Assembly (NCBI GenBank): GCA_030527925.1 | Contig: JAUMZW010000004.1 | Location: forward strand, 93,536 to 157,535 | Reading direction: 5' to 3' | DNA from: Streptococcus sp. | GTDB lineage: Bacteria > Bacillota > Bacilli > Lactobacillales > Streptococcaceae | DNA length: 64,000 nt | Part shown: one piece after another, positions 53,756-64,000 of the stretch | Position numbering within the stretch: the first letter of the stretch is position 1 | Layout of the letters: the number at the start of each line of letters is the position of its first letter | Translations under genes and position numbers: made by a program | The notes under the pieces: model-generated | What the model saw: only the letters and a program-made list of their open reading frames with translations | Databases searched by the model: none | What the model was told of the DNA's origin: nothing

Positions 53756-54303
53756 TATCTTACCTTCATATCAAAGTCAAATCCAAAGTCTTGATTGGCG
53801 TTAACAGATGACAATTCTTCAATATCAACAATAATATTAGGTGGTGTTAATAAAAACATTGAACCACCAATTTTTCTTAACTTACCATCTAAAACCTTAC
53901 TAGCTCCATCAATAAAATCAATACATCGTCTAGCTTGGGCATCCAACATATATTGAAAATCAATCAATACACATTCATTGTTTAATAATAAATCAACAAT
54001 TTCCCTTGCATCCTCATACTTTTTAGGAAACTTTAAGGCAATTGTAGTTTGTTGTGAATTTTCTAATTTATTATCTCTATGTTCCATATTTTGTTTCACC
54101 TGAGATTGCTTAACATTAACACGCTCTACTCGTGTTGAAACTTCCTGAGTTTTTTTGTCATATGGATTTTCAAACTGTTGAGAAGAGGTACTATTATAAT
54201 CCTCTGCATTTACACCTTCTGATTGGTCGTTTTCAATACTATCATCTACTTCATCCGAAGATAGATAAGAAATAAAATTACTAATTCGTTGTTTAATATT
54301 CAT
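53755..54303 (-). CDS. sepF: Cell-division protein SepF
   Basis: 182 residues. A membrane anchor for FtsZ that polymerises into arcs. N-terminal amphipathic helix ([16 protein letters not shown]), an acidic and Gln-rich linker (about 20-85), then the SepF fold (about 88-165, [40 protein letters not shown]). Between ylmE and yggT, as in other Gram-positive division clusters. Confidence 0.93.
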   Translation of the reverse strand: MNIKQRISNFISYLSSDEVDDSIENDQSEGVNAEDYNSTSSQQFENPYDKKTQEVSTRVERVNVKQSQVKQNMEHRDNKLENSQQTTIALKFPKKYEDAREIVDLLLNNECVLIDFQYMLDAQARRCIDFIDGASKVLDGKLRKIGGSMFLLTPPNIIVDIEELSSVNANQDFGFDFDMKVR

Positions 54304-54312
54304 TTTTACTCC

Positions 54313-54984
54313 TTATTTAAAGAAAGCTGTTCCGATTCGAACAAATGTTGCCCCATACTTCAAAGCTAATTCAAAATCATTACTCATTCCCATACTTAAT
54401 TCAGTAAAAGGCATACGAGGTAAATGACGTTTCCTCAAATCTTCTTTTAATTCTTGAGCTTTTGAAAAAATAATAGATAATAAATCTTCATTTGCTTCCA
54501 AGGGAGCCATTGTCATAATACCAACTAATTCTATTTTATCCATCTCATTCATTAAAGAGATAGCACTTTCAACTTCTTCAAGTAAAAAACCATGTTTTGA
54601 AGATTCTAAAGAAATATTAACTTGCAAAAAACATTTTACTGGCTTCACAGCCCGTTTTTGAATTTCTTGAGCCAATTTTATTGAATCCAAAGCATGAAAA
54701 TAATCAATTTTATTGATAACATCTTTAACTTTTCTTCTTTGAAGTGAACCAATAAAATGCCATGTTATTTCCTTATCTTTAAGCAAATCAATCTTATCTA
54801 AAAATTTGTCAACTCTATTCTCACCGAAATTCGAAATACCCTCTGCCAATAATTCTAAATTTTTACAAACATCAACATATTTTGTTACTGCAATTATTTT
54901 TGCATCATTTATCTCTCTGTTGGAATCAACTAATGATTGATTAAATCGGTTTTGAATTTCAATTTTATTATTATGTATGGACAT
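54313..54984 (-). CDS. ylmE: YlmE/YggS, PLP-binding homeostasis protein
   Basis: 223 residues. An alanine-racemase-type barrel that binds pyridoxal phosphate and affects vitamin B6 and amino-acid balance. Conserved: IIAVTKYVD with the PLP lysine (about 30-38), NFGENRVDKFLDK, WHFIGSLQRRKVK and LSMGMSNDFELALKYGATFVRIG. One base separates it from ftsZ; it precedes sepF. Confidence 0.93.
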   Translation of the reverse strand: MSIHNNKIEIQNRFNQSLVDSNREINDAKIIAVTKYVDVCKNLELLAEGISNFGENRVDKFLDKIDLLKDKEITWHFIGSLQRRKVKDVINKIDYFHALDSIKLAQEIQKRAVKPVKCFLQVNISLESSKHGFLLEEVESAISLMNEMDKIELVGIMTMAPLEANEDLLSIIFSKAQELKEDLRKRHLPRMPFTELSMGMSNDFELALKYGATFVRIGTAFFK

Positions 54985-54985
54985 C

Positions 54986-56305
<1,320 letters not shown>

Positions 56306-56323
56306 TTATATCACTCCTCAATC

Positions 56324-57691
56324 TTAATCAAATAATTTCCCAAACATGCCACGTACACGTTCAGTTATCTTTTGTCCATCATGTGGTTTTTCTGAAACTG
56401 GGCTTGGGAGTTCTTGGCTTGGCTCTATTCTATTTATTTCTGAGCCATTTTTTGGTCCTTCGTATTTAGGAATTTGTTTAATATCAGTATACGTTGGAAT
56501 ATCAATTGGTTTTCTTCTTAATCGCTCTTCTCCAAGCACAGCACTTTGTGCAATTTTATCCACATCAGTCAGTGTCCCAACATACTCTACTAAACTAATC
56601 ACATTAGCAAACATTGGATTTCTAATTCCGACCTGATTTGGGACATAGAGTTTAACTTTTATTCCAAAAATTTCTTGTGCCAACTCAACAACTCCAGGCA
56701 TTATTGCAGCACCACCGATTAAGACAATACCTCCAGGTAAATCTAAAAGTCTTCCTCTAGATAAATCTTGCTTAATACGGTCTAAAATATGTTTTATTCT
56801 TGCTGAAATAATCTCGGCTAGATAATGTTCAGTTACATCAACTGGTTCATCACTTCCGACCACTTCTACTGGAACAGTATCTGTCAAACTAGCCTCTTTA
56901 AGATTAGCTTGTCCAAAATTAAATTTTAGAGCCTCAGCAATTTTTAAAGATGTTTTAAGTACTTTTGAAATATCCTTTGTAATGTATTCTCCACCCTCTG
57001 GATAAATATTTGTAAACTGTAATTCTTGAGCTCTCATGCTTGCCACAGTTGTCTGTCCGCCACCCATATCAATGACTGTAGCACCGAACTCTCTTTCACC
57101 TTCATTAAGAACTGACTTTGCAATTGCTAATGGAGAAATTATGATATTTTCAACTTTAATACCTGCACGTTCAACAGTTTTTCTAAGATTATGAAGAATA
57201 GTCGTAGGCCCTGTGTAAATTAAGCCACGCATTTCAAGTCTGATTCCCATCATACCTCTTGGATCGCGAATACCTTGAAAACCATCAACGATAAATTCTT
57301 CTGGTATTAGTGAAATAACTTCTCTTTCAGGAGTTATACTCTTAGTTAGAGCTGATTTTACAACACTGTCGACATCTTCATCTTTAATTTCTTTTGAGTC
57401 ACTTGTAACAGGTATCATGCCTTGTGTTGGTTCAATTTGAAGAAGATTAGCTGGAAGACCAACATTTAACTCTTCAATTGTCATACCTGCTTTTTCTTCT
57501 GCTTGAGCAATTGCTGATTTGATTGCTTCAGCAGCGGCCTCAATATCTACGATAATACCATCTTTTACTCCAGTACTGGGAACATTACTAACTCCAATAA
57601 CATTCATTTCTCCTGAGATTATCTCAGCAACGAGAACCTTTATCGAACTTGTTCCAATGTCCAATCCTGTAAAAAAGCCATTTCTAGCCAT
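56324..57691 (-). CDS. ftsA: Cell-division protein FtsA
   Basis: 455 residues. An actin-like protein that tethers FtsZ to the membrane. Signatures: FTGLDIGTSSIKVLVAEI (phosphate 1, about 7-24), VIDMGGGQTTVASM (phosphate 2, about 206), GGIVLIGGAAIMPGVVELA (adenosine, about 319), a proline/serine linker and a C-terminal amphipathic membrane helix (ITERVRGMFGKLFD). Promoter with extended -10 TGG-TATAAT (plus-strand 57764-57769). Starts the ftsA-to-divIVA run. Confidence 0.97.
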   Translation of the reverse strand: MARNGFFTGLDIGTSSIKVLVAEIISGEMNVIGVSNVPSTGVKDGIIVDIEAAAEAIKSAIAQAEEKAGMTIEELNVGLPANLLQIEPTQGMIPVTSDSKEIKDEDVDSVVKSALTKSITPEREVISLIPEEFIVDGFQGIRDPRGMMGIRLEMRGLIYTGPTTILHNLRKTVERAGIKVENIIISPLAIAKSVLNEGEREFGATVIDMGGGQTTVASMRAQELQFTNIYPEGGEYITKDISKVLKTSLKIAEALKFNFGQANLKEASLTDTVPVEVVGSDEPVDVTEHYLAEIISARIKHILDRIKQDLSRGRLLDLPGGIVLIGGAAIMPGVVELAQEIFGIKVKLYVPNQVGIRNPMFANVISLVEYVGTLTDVDKIAQSAVLGEERLRRKPIDIPTYTDIKQIPKYEGPKNGSEINRIEPSQELPSPVSEKPHDGQKITERVRGMFGKLFD

Positions 57692-57735
57692 TTACTCGAC
57701 CTCTCTATCTTTCTATACGTTTTACTATTTAAATA

Positions 57736-57747
57736 CTGTTTAAACAG
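57736..57747. promoter_or_regulatory. 12-bp palindrome in the ftsA leader
   Basis: CTGTTTAAACAG is a perfect palindrome between the ftsA promoter (about 57764) and its start codon. It may be an operator in the 5' leader; nothing known is assigned. Confidence 0.35.
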
Positions 57748-57775
57748 AATTATTCAGAAAATATTATACCATAAA

Positions 57776-57809
57776 AAAACGTAAAATGTTATCATTTTAC
57801 GTTTTTTGT
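57776..57809 (-). terminator. Terminator after divIB
   Basis: AAAAAACGTAAAATG pairs perfectly with CATTTTACGTTTTTT around TTAT (15-bp stem). It ends the murD-murG-divIB operon directly upstream of the ftsA promoter. Confidence 0.88.
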
Positions 57810-57848
57810 TACACAAAATTAACTTATTTTAACTTGCTCAACTTTCCT

Positions 57849-58892
57849 CTATTGAGTTGTTTCAGTGGCTGTTTCACTTTCTAAATTCGAAGTCTGATTA
57901 CCTTGCTCGCTTGAAGTTTCAGTATTTGTTTCCTGACTATTTTCTTGGTTAGTTTCACTAGAAGAAACTAGTGTCTCTATTTCCTCAGTTGTACTATATA
58001 AACCAACCTCCATATCAACAATTGCAGGAGCTTGTAGATTTGATGCAATTTTAGTGTAATAAGTAAGTTTTTTTGACAACTCTGATAATGGAACTCTAAC
58101 CGTATTCCCGTCCTCCATTTCCAAAGCGAGTAAATTAGATGTCGTTTTAGAATCTATCAAATTGATACTTCTAATTTGCTTAAATAACTTCTCATTTAAT
58201 GCCTTTAATTCTTTAACCAATCGTTTAATTGTGTTCCTATTTGTTAAATTAATCGTCAAGTAAGATTTAGGTAATTCCGAAGTATTTATGGCATCCATAA
58301 TAGCACCGGTCTCTAAGACCGGCTGTAAGCCAGATTGTGTCTGCGAGTACCCAATAATTTTATGTTCAATTAGTTTAATATTAAATCGATTTGGAAACTG
58401 ATATCGAATTTGCGCTGATTTTACCCACTTATCATTTTTTTTAATGTTATCTTCAAAATGTTTACGATTAAATAAGACATCTGTTAAATATGTTTTAGAT
58501 TGAATTTTTGAAGCTTCAATCACAGAATTTTCAATTGTATATTTAATTCCTGTAACACTGATTATTTTAGAATAACTAAATGGAGTTATAAAAAATAACG
58601 ATATTAAAAAAACAATAATAGAAGCAACAAGAACTGACAAAAATTTAAATTTAAGAGGAAAATTTTTATCTTTTTTCTTCCTTTTTATTTTTACTTTTAC
58701 TTTTTTTATATTATTTTCTTTAACATCTTCTTTCTTTCTTGGTAATTTTTCTGCTAATAATTTCTCTCTTATTTTCTTATCTTCAAGTGCCTGCTGACGT
58801 TTTTTTCTCTGAAATTCTAAATTTCTTCTTTGCCATTCTGTTAATTCTCTTGAAGGATTTTTCTTTGATTCAGATTTATTTTCTTTAACCAT
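57849..58892 (-). CDS. divIB: Cell-division protein DivIB/FtsQ
   Basis: 347 residues. Part of the FtsLB-DivIB subcomplex that links the ring to septal wall synthesis. Long basic cytoplasmic tail (1-85), one membrane helix (about 86-106), a POTRA domain (about 108-180, SVTGIKYTIENSVIEASKIQ), then the beta domain. The C-terminus (about 305-347) is acidic and Ser/Thr/Gln-rich. It follows murG with no gap. Confidence 0.93.
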   Translation of the reverse strand: MVKENKSESKKNPSRELTEWQRRNLEFQRKKRQQALEDKKIREKLLAEKLPRKKEDVKENNIKKVKVKIKRKKKDKNFPLKFKFLSVLVASIIVFLISLFFITPFSYSKIISVTGIKYTIENSVIEASKIQSKTYLTDVLFNRKHFEDNIKKNDKWVKSAQIRYQFPNRFNIKLIEHKIIGYSQTQSGLQPVLETGAIMDAINTSELPKSYLTINLTNRNTIKRLVKELKALNEKLFKQIRSINLIDSKTTSNLLALEMEDGNTVRVPLSELSKKLTYYTKIASNLQAPAIVDMEVGLYSTTEEIETLVSSSETNQENSQETNTETSSEQGNQTSNLESETATETTQ

Positions 58893-59966
58893 TTATTTTC
58901 CTTTTACAGTATTATCAATGTCATTTATCAATTGTTTATAAAAATCATCTGAAGAATTAATATCATTTGTTTTTGACATAGATACTAAGTAGGTTTCTTT
59001 TTCTAACTCAAAATCATCTAAAGATTTTTTTAGATTTGAAAATGTTAAATTTTCTTCTAATAATTCCTTAGCGTATCCTTTTTCAACAAAATATCTTGCA
59101 TTCTCTAATTGATCACCACGGCTTGCTTCTTTACCTAAAGGAACAATGAGTTGTAATTTTTTTAACGCTAATAACTCAAAAATTGTATTTGATCCCCCCC
59201 TTGTTACAACAAAGTCAGAAATGGACATCAGACTTTGATATTGTTTTGTCACATAATCAACCCTGTAGAGATTATCTGATAAAACATTCAATGAAGCATC
59301 ACCTGTTATATTAATGATATTATAAAATGTTCTCAATTCGGGAGTGTTACTCACAAAATTGTTAAACACTTTTGCGCCAGCTGATCCCCCTACAAATAAA
59401 ATGGTTTTTAAATCGGGATTAAAATGTTCTGTGATAGTATTTAAATACTCTTTATCAACTTCTATTCTTTTAATCTTTGTAATTGCACCAACTTTCCTCA
59501 TTTTAGATAAGGTTTGATGCTGTTCAAATGTTGTATACATTATAGTTGCAAACCTATAAGCAATTTTATTTGCTAATCCCATTGATAAATCAGATTCATG
59601 AATAAAAACAGGTACACCTAAAACTTTTGATGCAATGACTGGTGGAACTGATACAAAACCACCTTTTGAGAATAGGGCAGATGGCCTCAATCTCATTACA
59701 ATAAAAAGTGATTGAATAATGCCAAACCCAACTTTAAAAACATCCCATAAATTCTGCATAGAAAAATAACGTCTCAATTTTCCTGTTGCGATACTATGAA
59801 ACTTAATTGGAAAATCTAACTTTTTAATTTCTTGATATTCAATTCCTTTTTTATCTCCAATGTAATGTATTTCCCATCCATCTTTATAGAACATCGGCAT
59901 TAAAATTAGATTTAACGTAACATGCCCTACTGTTCCACCACCAGTAAATAAAATTCTTTTTTTCAT
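58893..59966 (-). CDS. murG: MurG, lipid II synthase
   Basis: 357 residues from [19 protein letters not shown]; the ATG follows the murD stop by 4 bp with AAAAGGTG upstream, and a GTG 12 bp earlier is less likely. It adds GlcNAc to lipid I at the inner membrane face. Visible: GGTVGHV loop (7-15), [21 protein letters not shown] (about 100), [12 protein letters not shown], and the C-terminal UDP-sugar site [25 protein letters not shown] (about 255-280). Confidence 0.96.
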   Translation of the reverse strand: MKKRILFTGGGTVGHVTLNLILMPMFYKDGWEIHYIGDKKGIEYQEIKKLDFPIKFHSIATGKLRRYFSMQNLWDVFKVGFGIIQSLFIVMRLRPSALFSKGGFVSVPPVIASKVLGVPVFIHESDLSMGLANKIAYRFATIMYTTFEQHQTLSKMRKVGAITKIKRIEVDKEYLNTITEHFNPDLKTILFVGGSAGAKVFNNFVSNTPELRTFYNIINITGDASLNVLSDNLYRVDYVTKQYQSLMSISDFVVTRGGSNTIFELLALKKLQLIVPLGKEASRGDQLENARYFVEKGYAKELLEENLTFSNLKKSLDDFELEKETYLVSMSKTNDINSSDDFYKQLINDIDNTVKGK

Positions 59967-59970
59967 ATTC

Positions 59971-61326
59971 TTATTCACCTTTTAACTCTTCAAAAGCTTG
60001 TATGAATTCATCACCTCTAACCTCAAAGTTCTTGTACATATCCCAACTTGCATTTGCAGGACTAAGTAAAATAATATTCCCTTCTGATGCATTATCAAAT
60101 GCTAGCTTAGTAGCTTCTTTAACATCCTTTGCAAATACTGTTATTACACCAGCTTTATCAGCTGCTCTTTTAACTCTTGGAGCTGACTCACCAATTAAAA
60201 TGATAAGCTTCAAACCTTCAATATCAGGAATAAGCTCATCAAACTCATTTCCTCTATCTAATCCACCAGCAATTAAAATAACATCTTTATTTTCAAAACC
60301 ACTTAAAGCTTTTTGAGTAGCTAAAATATTTGTAGATTTACTGTCATTGTAAAAGGTAATGCCTTTAATATCTCCTAATTTTTGAAGTCGGTGTTTAACT
60401 CCACCAAAAGCTGATAATACTTTGGAGATAACTTTATTTTCTACACCTTGTATTTTTGCAACAGCAATAACTGCAAGAGCATTCTCTATATTATGCGAAC
60501 CTGGTACACCTAATTCTTGAGCATCTATTATTTTTTCTGATTTAAAATATAATGAGTTATCTTTCAAATAAGCACCATCTAAGACTTCTTTTGTAGAAAA
60601 CGGTATAACCTTTGCAGATGTCTTACGAGCCAACTCCTTAGCTATATCTTGATTAAAATTAAGAACTAAAAATTCATCTTTTCCCATATTTTTTTGAATA
60701 TTCCATTTTGCAGCAACATAAGCTTCAAAATTTCCATGATAATCAATATGAGTTGGTATTAGATTAGTAATAACTGCGATTTGAGGTTTAAAATCTGAAA
60801 TTCCCATTAATTGAAAACTTGACAATTCCATTACCAAAGTATCATTTGTTGATACCTTTTGAGCAACATCACTAGCAGGATAACCAATATTCCCAGATAA
60901 ATATGATGAAATACCCGCTTCATTTAAGACTTCTGCAATCATCGTAGTGGTAGTAGTCTTTCCGTTAGAGCCAGTAATACCGATTATTGGGGCTTCAGAG
61001 ATCATATAGGCCAATTCAACCTCTGTTATAATTGGTATATGACGTTCAATCGCTTTTTCTATCATAGGGTTACTATAAGAGATACCAGGATTTTTCACCA
61101 TCAATTTGAAATCTTCATCTAATAAGTCAATCGGATGACTACCACATATAACTTTTATCCCTTCTTCAAGAAGAGTTTGAGCTGTAGGATTTTCTTCAAA
61201 CGGTTTTCCATCATTGACTGTGACGATAGCTCCTAATTTTGTCAATAACCTAGCTGCAGCTTCACCAGATTTTGCAAGTCCTAATACTAAAATTTTTTGA
61301 TTTTTAAATTCTGCGACAGATTTCAT
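59971..61326 (-). CDS. murD: MurD, UDP-N-acetylmuramoyl-L-alanine:D-glutamate ligase
   Basis: 451 residues. It adds D-Glu to UDP-MurNAc-L-Ala in the cytoplasm. N-terminal UDP-binding domain ([16 protein letters not shown]), the ATP site [17 protein letters not shown] (about 115-131), central [19 protein letters not shown], and C-terminal [13 protein letters not shown]. First gene of the murD-murG-divIB operon. Confidence 0.96.
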   Translation of the reverse strand: MKSVAEFKNQKILVLGLAKSGEAAARLLTKLGAIVTVNDGKPFEENPTAQTLLEEGIKVICGSHPIDLLDEDFKLMVKNPGISYSNPMIEKAIERHIPIITEVELAYMISEAPIIGITGSNGKTTTTTMIAEVLNEAGISSYLSGNIGYPASDVAQKVSTNDTLVMELSSFQLMGISDFKPQIAVITNLIPTHIDYHGNFEAYVAAKWNIQKNMGKDEFLVLNFNQDIAKELARKTSAKVIPFSTKEVLDGAYLKDNSLYFKSEKIIDAQELGVPGSHNIENALAVIAVAKIQGVENKVISKVLSAFGGVKHRLQKLGDIKGITFYNDSKSTNILATQKALSGFENKDVILIAGGLDRGNEFDELIPDIEGLKLIILIGESAPRVKRAADKAGVITVFAKDVKEATKLAFDNASEGNIILLSPANASWDMYKNFEVRGDEFIQAFEELKGE

Positions 61327-61413
61327 ATATTTCCACCTAACATTATATCTTGTTTAATATTTTACATTTATTTACTAGCTTTTTCAAGATTTAGTCGGGA
61401 TAGCATAAGATAG

Positions 61414-61450
61414 AAAAAGAGAAATTGAACTAAATTCAATCCCTCTTTTT
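61414..61450 (-). terminator. Terminator after the DUF3165 gene
   Basis: AAAAAGAG..ATTGAA pairs with TTCAAT..CTCTTTTT around a 5-nt loop. The stem overlaps the gene's stop codon and separates it from murD. Confidence 0.75.
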
Positions 61451-61742
61451 AACGAAATTTCGATTTAATATATTCTATACATTGTATTTGAAATTGAGTT
61501 TCAGGCAATGCTTTTAGTTTCAAGACATCTCTCAGAGCTAAAAGAGCAACAATAAACATAGCAACTATGATATAAAATTCCGTAGGAGCATTTAATAAGG
61601 CTATAAAACCAGTTGCTCCTAAAACAATAGCTAGTGAAATCAAACCTACTTTACCAATAACATCTAATGTATTTTTAACGGAATCAGATGCCATAAAAAA
61701 ATAATATAAGACTAGTAAAATTGCTATTATTAAATAAAACAT
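61449..61742 (-). CDS. DUF3165 membrane protein
   Basis: 97 residues with three hydrophobic segments (about 2-17, 31-50, 55-71) and a basic C-terminus. The family is a small streptococcal/lactococcal protein found next to typA; function unknown. ATG at 61742 follows GAGG; a GTG one codon earlier is possible. 24 bp after typA, so it is probably co-transcribed. Confidence 0.75.
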   Translation of the reverse strand: MFYLIIAILLVLYYFFMASDSVKNTLDVIGKVGLISLAIVLGATGFIALLNAPTEFYIIVAMFIVALLALRDVLKLKALPETQFQIQCIEYIKSKFR

Positions 61743-61766
61743 CACTCATACCTCAACTTGAAAAAA

Positions 61767-63611
61767 TTATTCTTCACTTGATTTTTTCTTTTTAGCAGCT
61801 TTTGCACGTAAGTTTTTATCTAAAATTTGTTTACGTAAACGGATTGATTCTGGTGTCACTTCCATATACTCATCGTCATTTAAGAATTCTAACGATTCTT
61901 CTAATGTTAAAATACGTGGTGTTTTAATAACAGAAGTTTGATCTTTCGTTGCTGAACGGACGTTAGTCATTTGTTTAGCTTTCGTGATATTAACTGTTAA
62001 GTCGTTATCACGAGAATTTTCACCGATAATCATTCCTTCGTAAACTTCAGTACCTGGGTTCACAAAGATTGTTCCACGTTCTTCAACAGACATAATAGAG
62101 TAAGTTGTAGCTTTACCTGTATCGATTGAAACAAGGGCTCCACGATGACGTCCACCAATTTCAGCATTGATGACTGGCATATATTGGTCAAAGGTATGGT
62201 TCATGATACCATAACCACGAGTCATTGATAAGAATTCAGTTGGGTAACCAATCAATCCACGAGCAGGAGCAAGGAAAATGAGACGAGTTTGACCATTTCC
62301 AGTTGCTTGCATATCAAGCATTTCACCTTTACGTTCTGAAAGTGATTGGATAACAGCACCTTGATATTCCTCTGGAGTATCAATTTGAACACGTTCAAAT
62401 GGTTCCATTTTGACACCATCAATTTCTTTAACGATAACTTCTGGTCTTGAAACTTGTAACTCATATCCTTCGCGACGCATTGTTTCAATCAAGATTGATA
62501 AGTGAAGTTCTCCCCGACCTGAAACAGTCCATTTATCTGGCGAATCAGTTGCTTCTACACGAAGTGAGACATCTGTTTGTAATTCAGCCAACAAACGCTC
62601 CTCAACTTTACGTGATGTCACAAATTTACCTTCACGTCCAGCAAAAGGTGAATTATTAACTAAGAAAGTCATTTGAAGAGTGGGTTCATCAATACGTAAT
62701 ACAGGTAATGGCTCAACTGCATTTGTTGGTGTAATTGTTTCACCCACAAAGATATCTTCCATACCTGAAACAGCAATTAAATCTCCAGCTTTAGCTTCTT
62801 GAATCTCCTTACGCTCTAAACCAAAGAATCCAAATAACTTCGTCACTCTGAAATTTTTAGTTGTCCCATCAAGTTTAGAAAGAGTAACCTGATCCCCAAC
62901 TTTAACAGTACCACGGAAAACACGTCCGATACCAATACGTCCCACAAAGTCATTATAATCTAATAATGAAACTTGGAATTGAAGAGGTTCATCTGAGTTA
63001 TCTAAAGGTGCTGGGATATGTTCAATAATTGTATCAAAAATTGGAGCCATAGTATGTTCTTGTTCAGCAGGATCATCTGACAATGAAGAGGTTCCATTAA
63101 TTGCAGAAGCATATACTACTGGAAATTCTAATTGGTCATCATCTGCACCGAGCTCAATAAAAAGCTCGAGAACTTCATCTACAACTTCTTCTGGTCTTGC
63201 AGATGGCTTATCTATTTTATTAACAACTACAATAGGTGTTAAATTTTGTTCCAATGCTTTTTTCAAGACAAATCGAGTCTGAGGCATCGTACCTTCATAA
63301 GCATCAACAACTAAAACCACACCATCAACCATTTTCATGATACGCTCTACTTCGCCACCAAAGTCAGCATGTCCAGGTGTATCCATGATATTGATGCGTG
63401 TACCGTTATAAGCTACAGCTGTGTTTTTTGCAAGAATCGTAATACCACGTTCTTTTTCTAAATCATTAGAATCCATAGCACGTTCTTGAAGTTCTTTACG
63501 TTCATCAAGTGTATGTGATTGCTTTAATAATTCATCAACCAATGTTGTTTTTCCGTGGTCAACGTGGGCAATAATAGCAACGTTACGGATATCTTCTCTT
63601 AATTTTGACAT
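61767..63611 (-). CDS. typA: Ribosome-associated GTPase TypA/BipA
   Basis: 614 residues from [25 protein letters not shown] lies 5 bases before this ATG, and the in-frame codons up to 63746 are non-coding leader. An EF-G-like translational GTPase involved in ribosome assembly and stress adaptation. G motifs: [45 protein letters not shown], and the BipA-specific C-terminus ([21 protein letters not shown]). Confidence 0.96.
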   Translation of the reverse strand: MSKLREDIRNVAIIAHVDHGKTTLVDELLKQSHTLDERKELQERAMDSNDLEKERGITILAKNTAVAYNGTRINIMDTPGHADFGGEVERIMKMVDGVVLVVDAYEGTMPQTRFVLKKALEQNLTPIVVVNKIDKPSARPEEVVDEVLELFIELGADDDQLEFPVVYASAINGTSSLSDDPAEQEHTMAPIFDTIIEHIPAPLDNSDEPLQFQVSLLDYNDFVGRIGIGRVFRGTVKVGDQVTLSKLDGTTKNFRVTKLFGFFGLERKEIQEAKAGDLIAVSGMEDIFVGETITPTNAVEPLPVLRIDEPTLQMTFLVNNSPFAGREGKFVTSRKVEERLLAELQTDVSLRVEATDSPDKWTVSGRGELHLSILIETMRREGYELQVSRPEVIVKEIDGVKMEPFERVQIDTPEEYQGAVIQSLSERKGEMLDMQATGNGQTRLIFLAPARGLIGYPTEFLSMTRGYGIMNHTFDQYMPVINAEIGGRHRGALVSIDTGKATTYSIMSVEERGTIFVNPGTEVYEGMIIGENSRDNDLTVNITKAKQMTNVRSATKDQTSVIKTPRILTLEESLEFLNDDEYMEVTPESIRLRKQILDKNLRAKAAKKKKSSEE

Positions 63612-63740
63612 GTTTTCCTCTATCATTTTTATTCTAACTTTTGAATTATAACACATTTTTTCACAAAAATCAGTTAGAGAGTTATTGTAAATGTTTTCAA
63701 AAATCGAGTTCATAAAAAAATATCCTAAAATTGAACTGCA

Positions 63741-64000
63741 CCCCAAAAGTTAGACAAAAAAATCTAACGATTAGAATGGTTTTTATATGAAATTAAGTTA
63801 TGAAGATAAACTAAAAATAAATCAGTTAATGCAAAATGGCGTTTCCTGGCCTTATATTAGTCGAAAGTACAGTGTACGTTTATCCAATTTTAAATACCTG
63901 ATACGACTTATGGATAGACATGACATTTATGTTGCTAGAAAAAGTAAGATAAATTGTAAAATATAGTGCAACAAAAAAACTCATAACGTTTCATTGGTGT
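63741..64000 (+). mobile_element. IS3-family insertion sequence, left-end fragment
   Basis: Starts with the tip TGCACCCCAAAAGTTAGACA at 63746-63765. It carries the 5' part of orfA (63787-63966) and then diverges from the 47426-48016 copy after about 63945. Same IS type as that remnant but in plus orientation. It runs to or past the window edge. Confidence 0.75.
63787..63966 (+). pseudogene. Truncated IS3-family transposase OrfA
   Basis: 59 codons, MKLSYEDKLKINQLMQNGVS onward to SRKYSVRLSNFKYLIRLMDRHDI, the N-terminal helix-turn-helix of IS3-family OrfA. It then breaks off in ARKSKINCKI and a stop. A full OrfA is about 150-180 residues, so this is a remnant. Confidence 0.75.

Noticed and set aside
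63612..63746. N-terminal extension of TypA
   Set aside because: The frame is open, but the conserved family start [10 protein letters not shown] has its own ribosome site and the extension has no similarity to TypA.

Overview
The window is chromosomal DNA of a low-GC pyogenic-group Streptococcus. The gene order rpiA-deoB-punA-deoD/cpsY, ptsH-ptsI-gapN, nrdHEF, ylmE-sepF-yggT-ylmH-divIVA-ileS and murD-murG-divIB/ftsA-ftsZ is streptococcal, and a cpsY-deoD neighbourhood is known from S. agalactiae and S. iniae. A complete leucine operon and an L-lactate permease point towards S. uberis, S. parauberis, S. iniae or S. agalactiae-like species. I cannot fix the species from sequence alone.

Bases 1 to about 20140 are part of an integrated conjugative element, with nearly all genes on the minus strand, reading away from the junction at cpsY. 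It carries a truncated type IA topoisomerase, a huge polyvalent protein (primase-type Toprim plus ArdC/metallopeptidase), a MobP-type relaxase in an operon with two ribbon-helix-helix-like proteins, a membrane-anchored DNA/RNA nuclease and a predicted PD-(D/E)XK nuclease. It also has a hairpin-rich oriT candidate, membrane and coiled-coil proteins, a membrane thioredoxin, an AEP/PriCT replication protein and a string of small unknown genes. One gene (13839-14795) stands alone on the plus strand. Three transcription units share an almost identical 58-bp promoter block, so they are probably co-regulated. The mating channel, the recombinase and the left end are not in the window. The right end lies just upstream of the cpsY promoter, where the capsule operon would sit in relatives. 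This resembles the promoter-upstream insertion habit of the TnGBS family, but that assignment is inference.

From 20196 on the sequence is core chromosome: cpsY; a nucleoside/pentose phosphate operon (rpiA-deoB-punA-deoD); mnmE; comEA-comEC (comEC frameshifted at a homopolymer); a YrdC-domain gene; the leu operon (leuA-leuB-DUF1294-leuC-leuD) behind a leader peptide with three Leu codons and an intrinsic terminator; udk; a DEAD-box helicase; gapN; ptsHI; lctP with a cre site and a 22-bp palindrome; nrdHEF with two NrdR-like boxes; a TPP riboswitch and thiT; an IS3-family remnant; tpiA; T-box-controlled ileS; the division and cell-wall cluster divIVA to murD; and typA. The window closes in a second, truncated copy of the same IS type.

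Regulation is unusually readable: promoters, a T-box, a TPP riboswitch, a leucine attenuator, a cre site and many intrinsic terminators can be seen directly. The previously undescribed material is most likely in the element: the oriT/relaxosome region, the shared promoter block and the solitary plus-strand gene.
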